Assembly: GCA_947074205.1 (NCBI GenBank)
Contig: CAMTOQ010000005.1
Span: forward strand, 1-64,000
DNA length: 64,000 nucleotides
Direction of reading: 5' to 3'
Origin: an uncultured Bacteroides sp.
Lineage (GTDB): Bacteria; Bacteroidota; Bacteroidia; Bacteroidales; Bacteroidaceae
The notes beneath the pieces were generated by a model. It was not told the origin of the DNA, did no database searches, and saw only the letters and a list, made by a program, of their open reading frames with translations. A program made the position numbers and the translations under genes. Shown in pieces: positions 17,301 through 29,300 of this stretch. The first letter of the stretch is position 1. Every line of letters begins with the position of its first letter.

Positions 17301-20300
17301 TCATGTTTGCCATAGACTTCACATAGTCGTCCTCATTCATAATGGTTTGTTCTCTTAGCTTCTGTTCCTTCTTCCACTCAGCAAGACGTTTAGTATAATC
17401 CTTAATGGATTCACCATCTAGACGTATAGGACGCTCGTTATTGGTTTCGCGGAAACGGTTTTTTTCTTTTTCAGCTTTAGGCGCTTTCTTTGCATACTCA
17501 CCCACACCGCATTTCACTCGCATAGAAATATCGTGAGCCTTAGCAAATGGATCATTCTTTTTACGTTCTTGTCTTCCTTTCCAAATGATATACTCAATAT
17601 CCTTATCACTCATTTTCACATCAAAGCCGATTTTGCGAAGGAAATCACGTATAACGGATAAAGCTCTTCTCCACCAAGATGGTTTAACCTCGTTTTGAGC
17701 TATCTTAGATATATATTCCTCCGTAGCCTCGTAAATATCGCCACCGTATAGATCGTCTGCTTCCATCTTCACTAAAGCTTGTGTTTCAGCGGGCATAAAC
17801 TTGTAAACTTTAAAGAGTTCAGAGTTAAACTTATCTCCCCATAGCTGGCGAAGATTCGCGTGGCCTTCTACCTCGTGGAGCATCGTCACTTTAGCGTCGT
17901 TTGCATCCTCGGAATTTGGTAGGTAAATATTAATCTTACCTTTCTCATACCATCCCTTTACGCCTCTACCAGCCTCAATGCGTTTACGTGCTTCGTGATT
18001 CTTTGGTAGTTGGTTAAGGTCTGTGATAATGTTTACTGGAGTATTTAATCTTTCTGAAACCTCGTCTATAGCCGCAACAATTTCACCCTGTTTGGTTGTT
18101 GGGTTTTCAAATGATTCTATTATCTTTGTAACAGAATCAAGGCTATTATTTGGTTGAGTATCGTCCTCGGAATTGAACTGGGGTATGTTCAGCCAATTAA
18201 TAGCCTTTTCTTTGTCTACCCACGAAAGATATTTTCCTTCATTAACCCAATTCACAATCTGCTTAGTATCTTTAGGATATAAACTTCTAATCTCATTTAT
18301 TTCTAGTCGTTTCTCACCAGATACAAGTTTATTCACTGCATTAACAGCCACAATAAAATTCTTCTCCCCGTTACTTAGTTCAGTAAGAATAACTTTGCTA
18401 CCTGCCTGTGTCTTGCTATGGAACACCCCTATAGGGTTGTGTATAGCTTCAGGAAGATTCACTACGTTACTTAGATCGAACGGATGATTGCTTTGATTTG
18501 ATTTATTTCCAAGTATCTTAGCTGTTAACTCAATACGAAGATTAGCCATACCAGCGCTCAACAAAGCCTCACTAGGCTCGCCTAGTTGATAGACGTGGTC
18601 CTTTGGTAAGGTTCCATCAATCTGCTGTTGTAGCTCTGTGTTGAACTGTTCATTGACTTGTGTAGCTCGTTCAGCGTTAGAATAGAAGGTTTCAGTTGGC
18701 TCCTCCCGGAAACGAATATCACTATCTTCTTCTGCTTCACTTTCCAAAGACACCTCTTTATTTTCACCTTTATCCTTGTATTTAGCCTCCTTCTCAGCCA
18801 TTTCAGCACGCATAAGCTCAGTATATTCTTCAACCAATTCATCCGCTTTCTTTAGCTCCGCTTCAAATTCAAATGGTTTACCTTCTCTAGCCTTCATTAG
18901 CTCGTTATCCAAGCGCATAGTCTCGTTAACCCTAGTGATACGACCTATAAAATCCTTTGCGTCGCTACCTGTTACTACTGTGTCAAGAATATCATCTATA
19001 ACAGCTCTAACGGTGCCACCCATCACTGGAACATCTTCGTGCCCTATGGAAGAAGAGTAACTAACGCTACGTCTCATAATAATCTTATAGCCTGCGTTAG
19101 CCTTATCCCAAATGCTTTCACGGGCAACATCAACAGTTATATTAAAGTCTACACCGTTTAGTGATAGCTTAAACTGCAGTTTACCCGTATTAAAGCTAGC
19201 ATCCTTTCTCTTAGTGTCTATAAACTCATTGATCTGCTTATTGACCTTATCTTTAAGCACGTTCTCTAAGCCGGATAGCTTCGTTTTTTGACCATCAAGT
19301 ACAATACTTTGAATTTCTCCATTAGGGAAGGAACTCTCTATTTGTTGCAACATCTTAGTCTCTTCCTCGATAAGCTCCTCATTACCCTTGATCTTACCTA
19401 GGTTTGATCTTACTTTACTAGCAATATAGATTTGATCGGTCTGCCATTGTTGTTTCTTGCTCTTGTATTTTCTAAGATCACGTTCTGCTTTATTCTTTAG
19501 CATCGCGTATTGACTACCAGACAATACAGCTACAGGGTTGTCAAACAATCCTTCTTCCTCTTCTTCTAAAGTTCGGTTCTCTTGATTATTCTCCAATGCT
19601 CCCTTACCATCCATTATGCTATCAATAAATCCTGATTTTGTCTTTAATCGTTGATAAGAAGTAACATCTAGTGAATCCTCCACACCAAAGCGTAAGATGC
19701 GCACCGGCTTTCCCCAATCCTTATGCAAGTTGCCTTGTCTAAGAATACGACCATTGCGTTGCGTGTAATCCATAGGACGATCTGGAGCATCCATGTGGAT
19801 GAGAGTGTGTAATCTCTCATTAATATTCACACCGGTACCCATTGTTTGAGTGTTACCTATGATAACACGGATATTACCTGCATTCACATCGGCAAATACC
19901 TTCTCTTTCTTTGGAATACTCAACCCTGGGGCCATGATGAAAATCTGATCTGCTGGCACACCTAGTTTCTCTAACTTCTCTTTAATATCTTGGAATAGAT
20001 CAAAAGTGACAACTCCATTCTCTCTACGGCGTTGGCTGTCACAGAATATAGCAACAGTACCTTTGTAATCCTTAGTCTCTTCTAAAGCCTGCAATGTAGC
20101 TTCAACGGCCTTATTGGTTTTACTGTTAGGTTCATCGGGTGCATTCCTATCTACAAGGCGGGTATCAATAGCTGCACGCTTAGCAATGCCATACATGGTA
20201 AGAGGAATATGACTGTTGGCTTTCTTTTCCTTACCTGTCATATTCTCGAACTCTTCTAGCCTTCCCCTTACCGCACGCATGATGTCAATAAGACTATTCG

Positions 20301-23300
20301 ACTGTGGCAGGTAGATATCCTGTGCCTTCCCACTCTCCATTGCCGGTATTCTCTTACTTACCGCTCCTGCATCTTTTGTAAGCACAGTATCAGTAATAGC
20401 GGACCACAAACGAATAAGTTCAGGTTTATTTACATAAGCTGCGAAACGGTTATTCTCCTTGAATTTTCCGCTTGTTGTAAATTCTAGCGATTGGGCTATA
20501 TTACCAAAGTTACGCACAAAATCATCGAAATAATAGATGTCATTCGCCTTTAACACCTCTTTAGGCATCATATAACGCATGAACGTCCATATCTCTGCGG
20601 CTGTATTACTGATAGGAGTACCTGTAGCAAATACCACATTTTTCCAACCTGTCTTATCGAATACTGCTCTAGTTTTAAGATATACACTTGCAGCTTTCTT
20701 TGACCCTGCTGGATCGATACCCTTAACGCCGCGTGTCATGGTAGTAGCAAATCCTAGACGTTTATATTCGTGTGCCTCATCCACAAGAAGTGCATCAATA
20801 CCCATATCATCAAAGTCCTGCACATCATCGGTACGTCTATCTAGCTGCTCTTTTGCTTTTGCTGCGGCATTGGCTTTAGCTTTAGCCTCTCCCTTAGCGT
20901 TTTTCTTGGAACTTTTCTTACCTATTGCATCAAGTCCTGAAGCTAATTCCTCTTGAAGTTTCTCTACCTCTTTTTCCAGAGCGCTAATCTGTCTTGAATC
21001 AGCTTCGGCTGTTTTCAATGCCTCAATAGCGTGTAGTTTTTCTTCTATACGTTCCTTTACAAATGATTCCTGGCGCTCTTGACTGTCAGGTATCATCTCA
21101 AATGTACTTTGAGGAACGATGATTAAATCCCAGTCGTTGTACTTTATCTTCGCATAGAACGAGCGTCTACCCTCTGGTGTTCTGTCACGATCTGTTAGCG
21201 TGAGCACCTTAGCATTAGGATAGAGTTTCTTTACCTCATTGATAAACTGTCCTACAGTGGCATTTTGCACCACAATCATAGGCTTCTTGGCTGTACCTAA
21301 ACGGCGCATTTCCATTGCAGCGGTGATTAGAGTAAATGTCTTACCAGTACCTACCTCATGCGCGAGTAATAGGGGTTCAGTAGTTGCACGTACCGCACCA
21401 CGTTTTTGGTGTGGGTTTAGGTTGATAGCAGTAGACGCACCTTCGAAGCGTTCAGGCAAGAAGGCGTTATCTATAAATTTAGGAACAATAGCATTAAACT
21501 TATCATTATAGGTGCGGGCTACCTTTTCGGCCAACTCTTCATCGCCTCTTAGCTTTTCACGACCCCACTCTTTAAACTCGTCTTTGATCTCCTGTATCCT
21601 TATCTGTGCCGCTTCTGTTGCTTTCTTATCTACAATAGTCTCCGTACTACCATCATAATGCTTAAGCTGTCTCCTGAAGGAAATCTGCTTATTATTCATG
21701 GCAGCCAAAACTAACTCGTCACCATATACCTGCTCGTTGAAATCATCGCTGTACACACCATTATTACGGTTGGTCTCATTGTAACGACCGGATGGGGCAC
21801 CCATAATCCAAACACTTTCAATATTTTGGAAATCTGTATCAACGCCAAACTTATCTTTCAGATAGTCCTTGTAGAGTTGTGTATCCAACCATGAAGAGCC
21901 CAAAGAAAAATCAATAAGATGGGCAGGAATATCCATAGGGATCACCTTCTCCAACTCCTTGATATTCTCGTTGTATTCACCATCAGCATTGTTGGCGATA
22001 GCCATGGCTAGCTTCTCGCGCACATTACCACTTAAATATTCATGTCTTACCTCTACAGCGCCACTTTCGGGATTGACAAAGCCAATACCTTCCTTTACGA
22101 CAGTTTCACGTACATTGTCCTCGCTCATTCCTAACTTATCGGCTATATAGCCTAAGTCAATACCACCTGAACGATAGATACTAGCTACTACACCATCCTT
22201 TACAGTAGTGGGTTTAAGCTCAACCTTGTTGCCAATTACACGACCTGTAAATACATTAGTCTTAGCGGTTGTTACCTTCTTCTTACCGTTGATATCCTGA
22301 GATTCAGAATAACTCTCTAGGGCTGCTATAGATGGGAAATTTACGTCGTTCTTTAGGAAAGAGATGGATGTATTCTTGTTCAGATTACCGTAACGAGAAA
22401 CAAATGTGTCATAAGCCTCATTTAGCTTCTCAATAAGAGGATTCAAACCTGCATCATTACTATTGTTCTGTTGATAGTCTAACACCTTATCTAAAGCATC
22501 TTTTAAACGACTGTAATCGCCCAAACATTCCGCTTTGGTATACCCCTTAACTTTATTCTTATTGGTGCCTATGGAAACAGCTTCACCCCTTTGCGACACC
22601 ATTATATCACCATCTTTACCAACAAGAAGAGAACCTTCACCAACTGTTGTAGCTTCTTTGCTTGCGGGAGTTATAGCGTCCGTAGCAGTCTCCATTTTAT
22701 TTGTTTCTGCCTTCATCTGAGATACCCACTGTTGAAGCATAGCACTTTGATCTTTACCATCGGATGGATATAAACCGACACTTTCTGGACGATAAGTATC
22801 GCCATTCTCAAAGCCGAACATCATTTCACCGGCCATGTTTTCGGGATGCTCTGCGAAGTAACTGTTCACCTCTAGCACAACGTCCTTTGTGATGTATTCT
22901 TCCTTCCTCCAGTCGTACTTATCAGTTGGCATTTGAGCTTTTCTAAGGATGGTTGTAGATAGAGCGTTAATAGCATTATCGCTAACCTTGCCACCGATAC
23001 GTTTACGAACGACTATAATATCACTTGTAGCATTAGTGCCACCAAATGTACCATTATGTAAACGAAAAGCCCCGATTATATCAGCATCACCCTTAGTGTT
23101 CAACCATTGACGTAAATCTGTAGATTTATCAAGTGTTCCATTTGAAGAAATGAAGATACCCAAACCGCCTGGTTTAAGTTTACTAACATTCTTGGCAATA
23201 CAGAAATCATGGATATTCTTAAAGCGCTTCGATAGGTCCTTATCCACCTTATCATGTACGTGCAATCCTGTAATGAAGGGCACATTCGTGATAGCTAGAT

Positions 23301-26300
23301 CAACGGAACCATTTTTGATATTGGTATCCTCAAAACCTTTAACATCCACCTTTGCATCAGGATAGAGTTGTGATAATATCTGGCCCGTAGTAGAATCCTT
23401 CTCAACCGCATGTATAGAAGAGACAGCGCTAATATCATTAGGCATAAGTCCCAGGATATTACCAATACCTGCACTACCTTCAAGGATGTTACCGCCCCTG
23501 AATCCTAGCTTTTGAGTTATATCCCATAGAGCGTCAACCACCGTAGCTGGCGTGAAGTACGCGGAGTTAATACTCATTGAAGCATCCTCGTAACCATCTT
23601 CACCTAGTAACTCTTTAAGCTTGACAGCTTCGGGAGAGTTGGGATTGTTGAAATAGCCACCTAAGCCACCCCATCCGGAAAACTTGCGTAATACTTGCAT
23701 TTCCGCTGGAGTAGCCACATCGCCTCTATTTGCTAGATCTTGCGCTAGCTCAATGGCTTCAATATTGGCTTTGTGACGTGCACCTGTTGAAGTGGGAGCA
23801 TAATCTACACCCCTTTCAGAACGATTGTTTCTTTCGTTACTTAATCCTGTTGTAGACTGATGAGAAGGTCTGTCGCTTCCTGTTTGGTTAAGGCTCTTAT
23901 CTCCATCATTGCCTCGATCCACTCGTCGGCTGTCAGGTTGTTGATGTCCTTGCCCGTCTTTTCCTCCCAGGCCCAGGTCCTTTTCAGACTTTCCTCTTGA
24001 CTGTCTGTTAGTTCCTGAAGATTGTTCTCTTTCTTGTAAGCCTCGAGCTTGGCTTGAATCTGCTGTTCTTTCATCCTTATTTTGAGTTACTGGTTTTTCT
24101 ATAGTGGGTTTCTCTACTGCCTTCTGTGGCATAGGCTGTACATCTTCCCAATTAGCTAGCTCATACATAATAGGCGCCAATTCTCCTTCAATCACGGGCC
24201 TACCCATATCAATGTCGTAAATCTTCGCCTCTTTGCCCTTAAATAGCACTTTGTCACCTATTTTAAGGCCATGAGAATTAGATATTTCCTCTTGTTTATT
24301 AACGGTTTCAGCAGACTTTTTGTTGTCCAACCCTTGCTGAATAGTTGGCTCTTTTTGTTCAATTAATATAGTCTTTTCTTTAGCTGTAGCTTCCCCCTTA
24401 CTTTGAGCGTATTTGTCGTTTAGCTTAGTGATAAACTCGTTTAATTTCTCTGGTGTCTTGAATACAAATCCTACGTCTGTAGGCGATTTCTTTCCTGAAA
24501 TGTAGTTAGAGTATCTGCCTCCACTTTCCTTTGCAATTTGCTTCATATCAGCAAACACTTCATTAGAAACACGCTCTGTGATAGGTGCTATATGGATATC
24601 GGCACTGGTCTTGTCGTGTTTCTTAGAATATGGCTCGCCTATGAATGAAGGTCTAGCAGGTTGTTTCGCTTCTTCTTCCTTAGCGATACGGTTGGCATAA
24701 TCAAGTATATCTTCGCCTTTTTGAATAGCAGAGACATCGTGATATACGACATCCTCCTTTTTCGATTCTTCTATAGCAGTAGGAGCAAACAGTTTAGTAG
24801 TATCACCATCCTTCAACCATCCCTTAAAGTCCTCTACTTCATTAATAGCTCCTAAGCCTTGCCACCCTTCTTCGTAGTTACTGAGGTAAGCCGCTTTAGC
24901 TTCGTCTAGTGAATTAAAGCCGTGCATCACTTTGTGTTCATCGAATGAACCATCTTTGTTCACTTGGTCCACAACAAACACCTTAGCACCCGTATTGCCG
25001 AAGTACACATCAACCTGTTCGCCATCGGCACCAGTAGTACGACGGATATAACCGTAATCGTTTTGTGCTGTGATGCTCCAGGCTTTACCATCAGCGTCCA
25101 CACCAGAGCGTTGAGCGCCTTTAGGCGTCTCAATGCTAACATCTAAGCCATCAATCTTGATATGACCTTTCTTGTAGTTGCCCGCTTCTTTCTGTGCATC
25201 AGAAGGGTCTGGGTTAACTTCCTTGCCTACCTTATCTAGCTCTTGTTGTTGAGCGATACGGGCAGCATAGTCAAACATACCCTCACCTTTGTTGATAGAT
25301 GGAGTAGATGGTTTCTCTTCGATCTTATACTGTGCTTTGTCAGCTGCTACTGCATCAGCAACACGCTTTTCTCTATTGTCAGTGAGTTGTTTCTTTTCCT
25401 GTTCAAGAAGTGTAATCTTGTCATTGATAGGTTTGAGTGCCTTCTCAATTATCTCACCACTGTAGTCAATAGGAATTTCATCAGCAGCAAATAAAGCACC
25501 GTCCGTCTTAGGTGTGCCAAATAGATCACCTTGTGCCTCTGCACCTATACGTTTGCCTAGCTTCTTTTTTTCAGCATCTAGTGATTGACGAGTAGTCTGC
25601 AATTCCTTATCTATGGCTTGCAGACGTGCATCTATCTCACCGTTAACTTTATCGGCTACTCTTGTGTCTCCTGTAGAAACAGCTCCGGCTTGGCCTGTGC
25701 TATCTTCTGTACCACTTCCAACGCTCGCATTGCTAATTTGGTCTTTCCCTCCTTCGTTTGCAAGTTCAAGTCGCCCTTCTTGATTAGCTTCAATAGGTCT
25801 CTCTCCTTGCAAAACTGGAGCGACTTCTGTAGTAGCTGCACTGCCTCCTCGCTCGATAGCTTGTTCTCTTCCTCTGTCTGGAATATCACTTCCAGTTCCT
25901 TGTCGCTGTAGTTCATTGTTTTGGGTATTATTTAGTTCATCTGCAAATATATCGTAATCTCTTTGAATATCAAGATCATAAAGCGATCCATTTCTAGCAT
26001 CATCAATAGCTTGCAAGTCTTCAACAGTAACACCATTTTCTCTAAAGAAGTAGTCCTCATAAGTGTCCTCGTACTCTCCGTTGATTTCACTTTGCATATT
26101 CTTAACCTCTTCCCATATAGCAGAGGGCGTATCATAAGAACGCATTACATCAAGTATCTCATTGAATACGTCCTGATCTGTCACCTCTATATTCCCTAGA
26201 GATAATTCCTCTGCTATTCTAAGCGCTGCCACCTCTGGGTATTCACCATCCTTAGATAAGGCCCAAAAACGTCTCTTACGTTCTTTCTCGCTTAAATTAA

Positions 26301-29300
26301 GACCTAAGTGAGCACCTAGTCCTTTAGTTCCATTCTCATTGTCACCCCATTTGAATCTAATTCTACCAGTTGCTATATCTCGAAGCACCGCCTCGCGCAT
26401 TGACATAGGATCACCCATAGAAGATTCCTGTTTGCTGTAACGTAAAGATTGCTTTCTAGGCGCTTTGTCTTTCAATACCACTTCCTTATATGGCTCAGAA
26501 GATTGCTGTTCCTCAACTGGTAACTGCGTGCTTACAGATATAACACCATTCCAATAGTCTATGTTCTTCTTAATAACTTCTTGTTGCGCTTTATTATCCT
26601 TCACACTTTGTGCCATCTCCATAGGGTTATTACCCTTAGGACCTGCTTTCTGCGATTTCTCTAGGTCACTATTAAGTTTCTCAATCATGGATGAAGCAAT
26701 AGTAGAAGAGGTCTCTTTATCTCCTTCGTTTATTTCCAATAGAGCTTCCCAAGTGTCCTTAGCAGGTGCACTCTCAAATATTGGCTGTCCTTCTTCATTG
26801 GTGGGAATACGCGACAAGGCTGTTTGCAGTTGTTCGGCCTCTACGGGTGCCACAGATTCAACAGTCGATATTTCTTGATCCTGTGGTTCCTCTTTAATTG
26901 TAGAAGATTGCTCGGTAACAATAAGTTGTTCGCCACCTTCCATTGCGTCAGTCATAAGCGACTTATATTCATCCATTGACAACTGAACACCATCTTTCAA
27001 TGAAGCATTGATAAGTTTCTTTTCATTAGCGGCATTAGCATCATACAGTTCTCTATCTAAGACTGTAACACCTTCGAGTGTAGCATCTACTATAACGAAG
27101 TCAACACCGTTGGATGGTATTGACTCACCCACTTCAGGAGCAGGAATATTAGGAGCATAGTTCAATCTATCTTGAAGCTCTTTCTCCAGCTCACCTTTAA
27201 GCTGTGTGTTATTGAACTCTAAGACTTCGTCTAAGCGCTGATTAGTTATAAGAATCTTAATGTCCTTACCGGTAATAGGATACACCTTTCCAGCATCGTT
27301 AGTAAAGTAAAGCGTGTTATCGCTTGTCTCTACGCCTTCATCTTTATTAAATGTAATGGCACCACTAGTAATATTACCCTGCTGCATACCGTCTTGCGTC
27401 AATACCTCCACACGTGTAATATTGCGTGTTGTTTTGTTGGCTTTCTTGGCTGCTAGATCGTTCTGCTCGTTGACTTTCCATTCAATAGCAGTTCGCTCAC
27501 TTGTCTGTACATCATCCAACGCTTGCAGTGCTGCAATCTGTTCGGGATTAGCATTTTCGCTTTGTAGTTGTTTGATATAACCTCTTAGACCTTCGGGATG
27601 ATTGTTAGTGGTAGCAAGTATCTCGCTGCGCTTCTGTCCGCCAAAGGCTTGACGCATATTACCTACCACATCTTCAACACTGCTGTTAGGGTTGAGAGGT
27701 TTTGGCCCTACTGGTTGTGGTTCAGGAGAGGCAGGTGATGGAGTAACGTCCGCTGATTCTCTAGGGCTTGCAGTCTCGTTAACTGGAGGAGTAGCAACAG
27801 ATTCATACTGTGGCAAACCTTGTGCAGTTGTAGCAGTGTTTTGCTTGGCTTGATGCCCCCTGCTTTGAGTTTCTTGCTCTTTGCCCGATACTTTGAACCG
27901 AAGAAAGTCGAGATAATTAGCTATAGCCTCATTCTCTTGTGTTGTACGATCTTTTGCATCCTTCAGGATAGCTTTTGTTATATCAATACCTGTGCGCTCT
28001 TTCTGCACTCTTAGATACGATTCACTCATCTCCTCGTTAAAACCTGTAGCACTTCTGCGCATAGCGTTGAGTTCTGACAACATCGCTTGCTCGGCTTGTG
28101 TCAGCTCCTTGCCTTGGGCTTTCTTGGCGATAACGTCCGTGATACTCTCTACAGTCACCCCATTCATATAGGAGTAGGTACGAATAGTTTCTTGGTTCAG
28201 CTTGCTGTTTACTATACGGTCGTTCATCTGCTCTAACTGCACCATCTCATTGAATTGCGCCTTTTGAGATAGCTTATTAGTAGCCTCGTAGCTATCCATT
28301 GCTTTAGCATCCTCAAATACTTTGCGCTCTATTATCTTGCCAGCACCATCGAGTAGGTCAATTTCGTAACGGCCATCTTCGCGCTGTTGCTTCGTGTATT
28401 GACTCATTACCGGAGGAATAGAACTTACCTTACCCTCTACTAGATACATCATCTTAGCTTTTGTGCCTTGTGAAATATCGAGGTTGTTCATCACCATTTG
28501 GTATTGATCTAAAGCCTCGTTGAAGCCCTTATCGCTTAGTAGCTCATTACGTTCTTGGCTCTTACCTTCAATAGTTTTCTTTGCAAAATCAAACGTACTC
28601 TTCACATCGAAGCCGGCACGCTGCAACTCTTCCTTTTGTTCGGGTGTAAACTCTAGGTTTCTAATCATCTTTCCGTTTTCATCCAGCTTTCCTTTGGAAG
28701 AGAATAGATGTTGTGGCTTAGTAGCTTTCATTGTGCCCACCATAGCGGAATTGACTAGTAACTCTTCGCCTAGATCAATATCTTCCCATGTTGCGCCATG
28801 AAGTAGCTGTTCGCCTACACCCATACCCGTAAACAAACCAATCTCACCAGCTAGTGTGCCAGCTTGCGCTGTTACCTTAGACAAGCCATTAAGATTGCGT
28901 GTAAGATGTCCGGCACCAACGCCAAAGGCACCAAAAGCACCACCTTTGGCAAATCCACCTACAGCCGCCATAGCTGTTTGACCGAAGTTAAACTGCTCAC
29001 CCGTGATGCCTTGATTCATTACATCTTTAATCACGTCATAGCCACCGAAGTTAATACCACCTGACACAACACTAGCTGCCATTATCTTAGGCAGGTTGAC
29101 AGCCACAAGACGTTGCGCTGCTGCCTTGGCTGTAGCTTCCGCCACACCTTTAGCAATCATGTGTTTGGCTGTTTGTCCTACAATAGCCTCGGCACCTAGC
29201 GAACCTAAACCACCGGTAATAGCAAACACGGGGGCGTCCAACGCAATGCTACCGGCACCAGCTACACCTTTTTCCCACCAACTTGCATCATATTGTTCAC

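Noticed and set aside
18582-18842. Another alternative-frame ORF in the giant gene
   Set aside because: Strongly Lys/Arg/Leu-biased and lies over well-folded giant-protein sequence, unlike the two accepted overprint candidates.
23841-25916. Programmed +1 frameshifts as an explanation of the two embedded ORFs
   Set aside because: Both ORFs have their own ATG and stop, and the main frame continues to domains further on; no slippery site seen.
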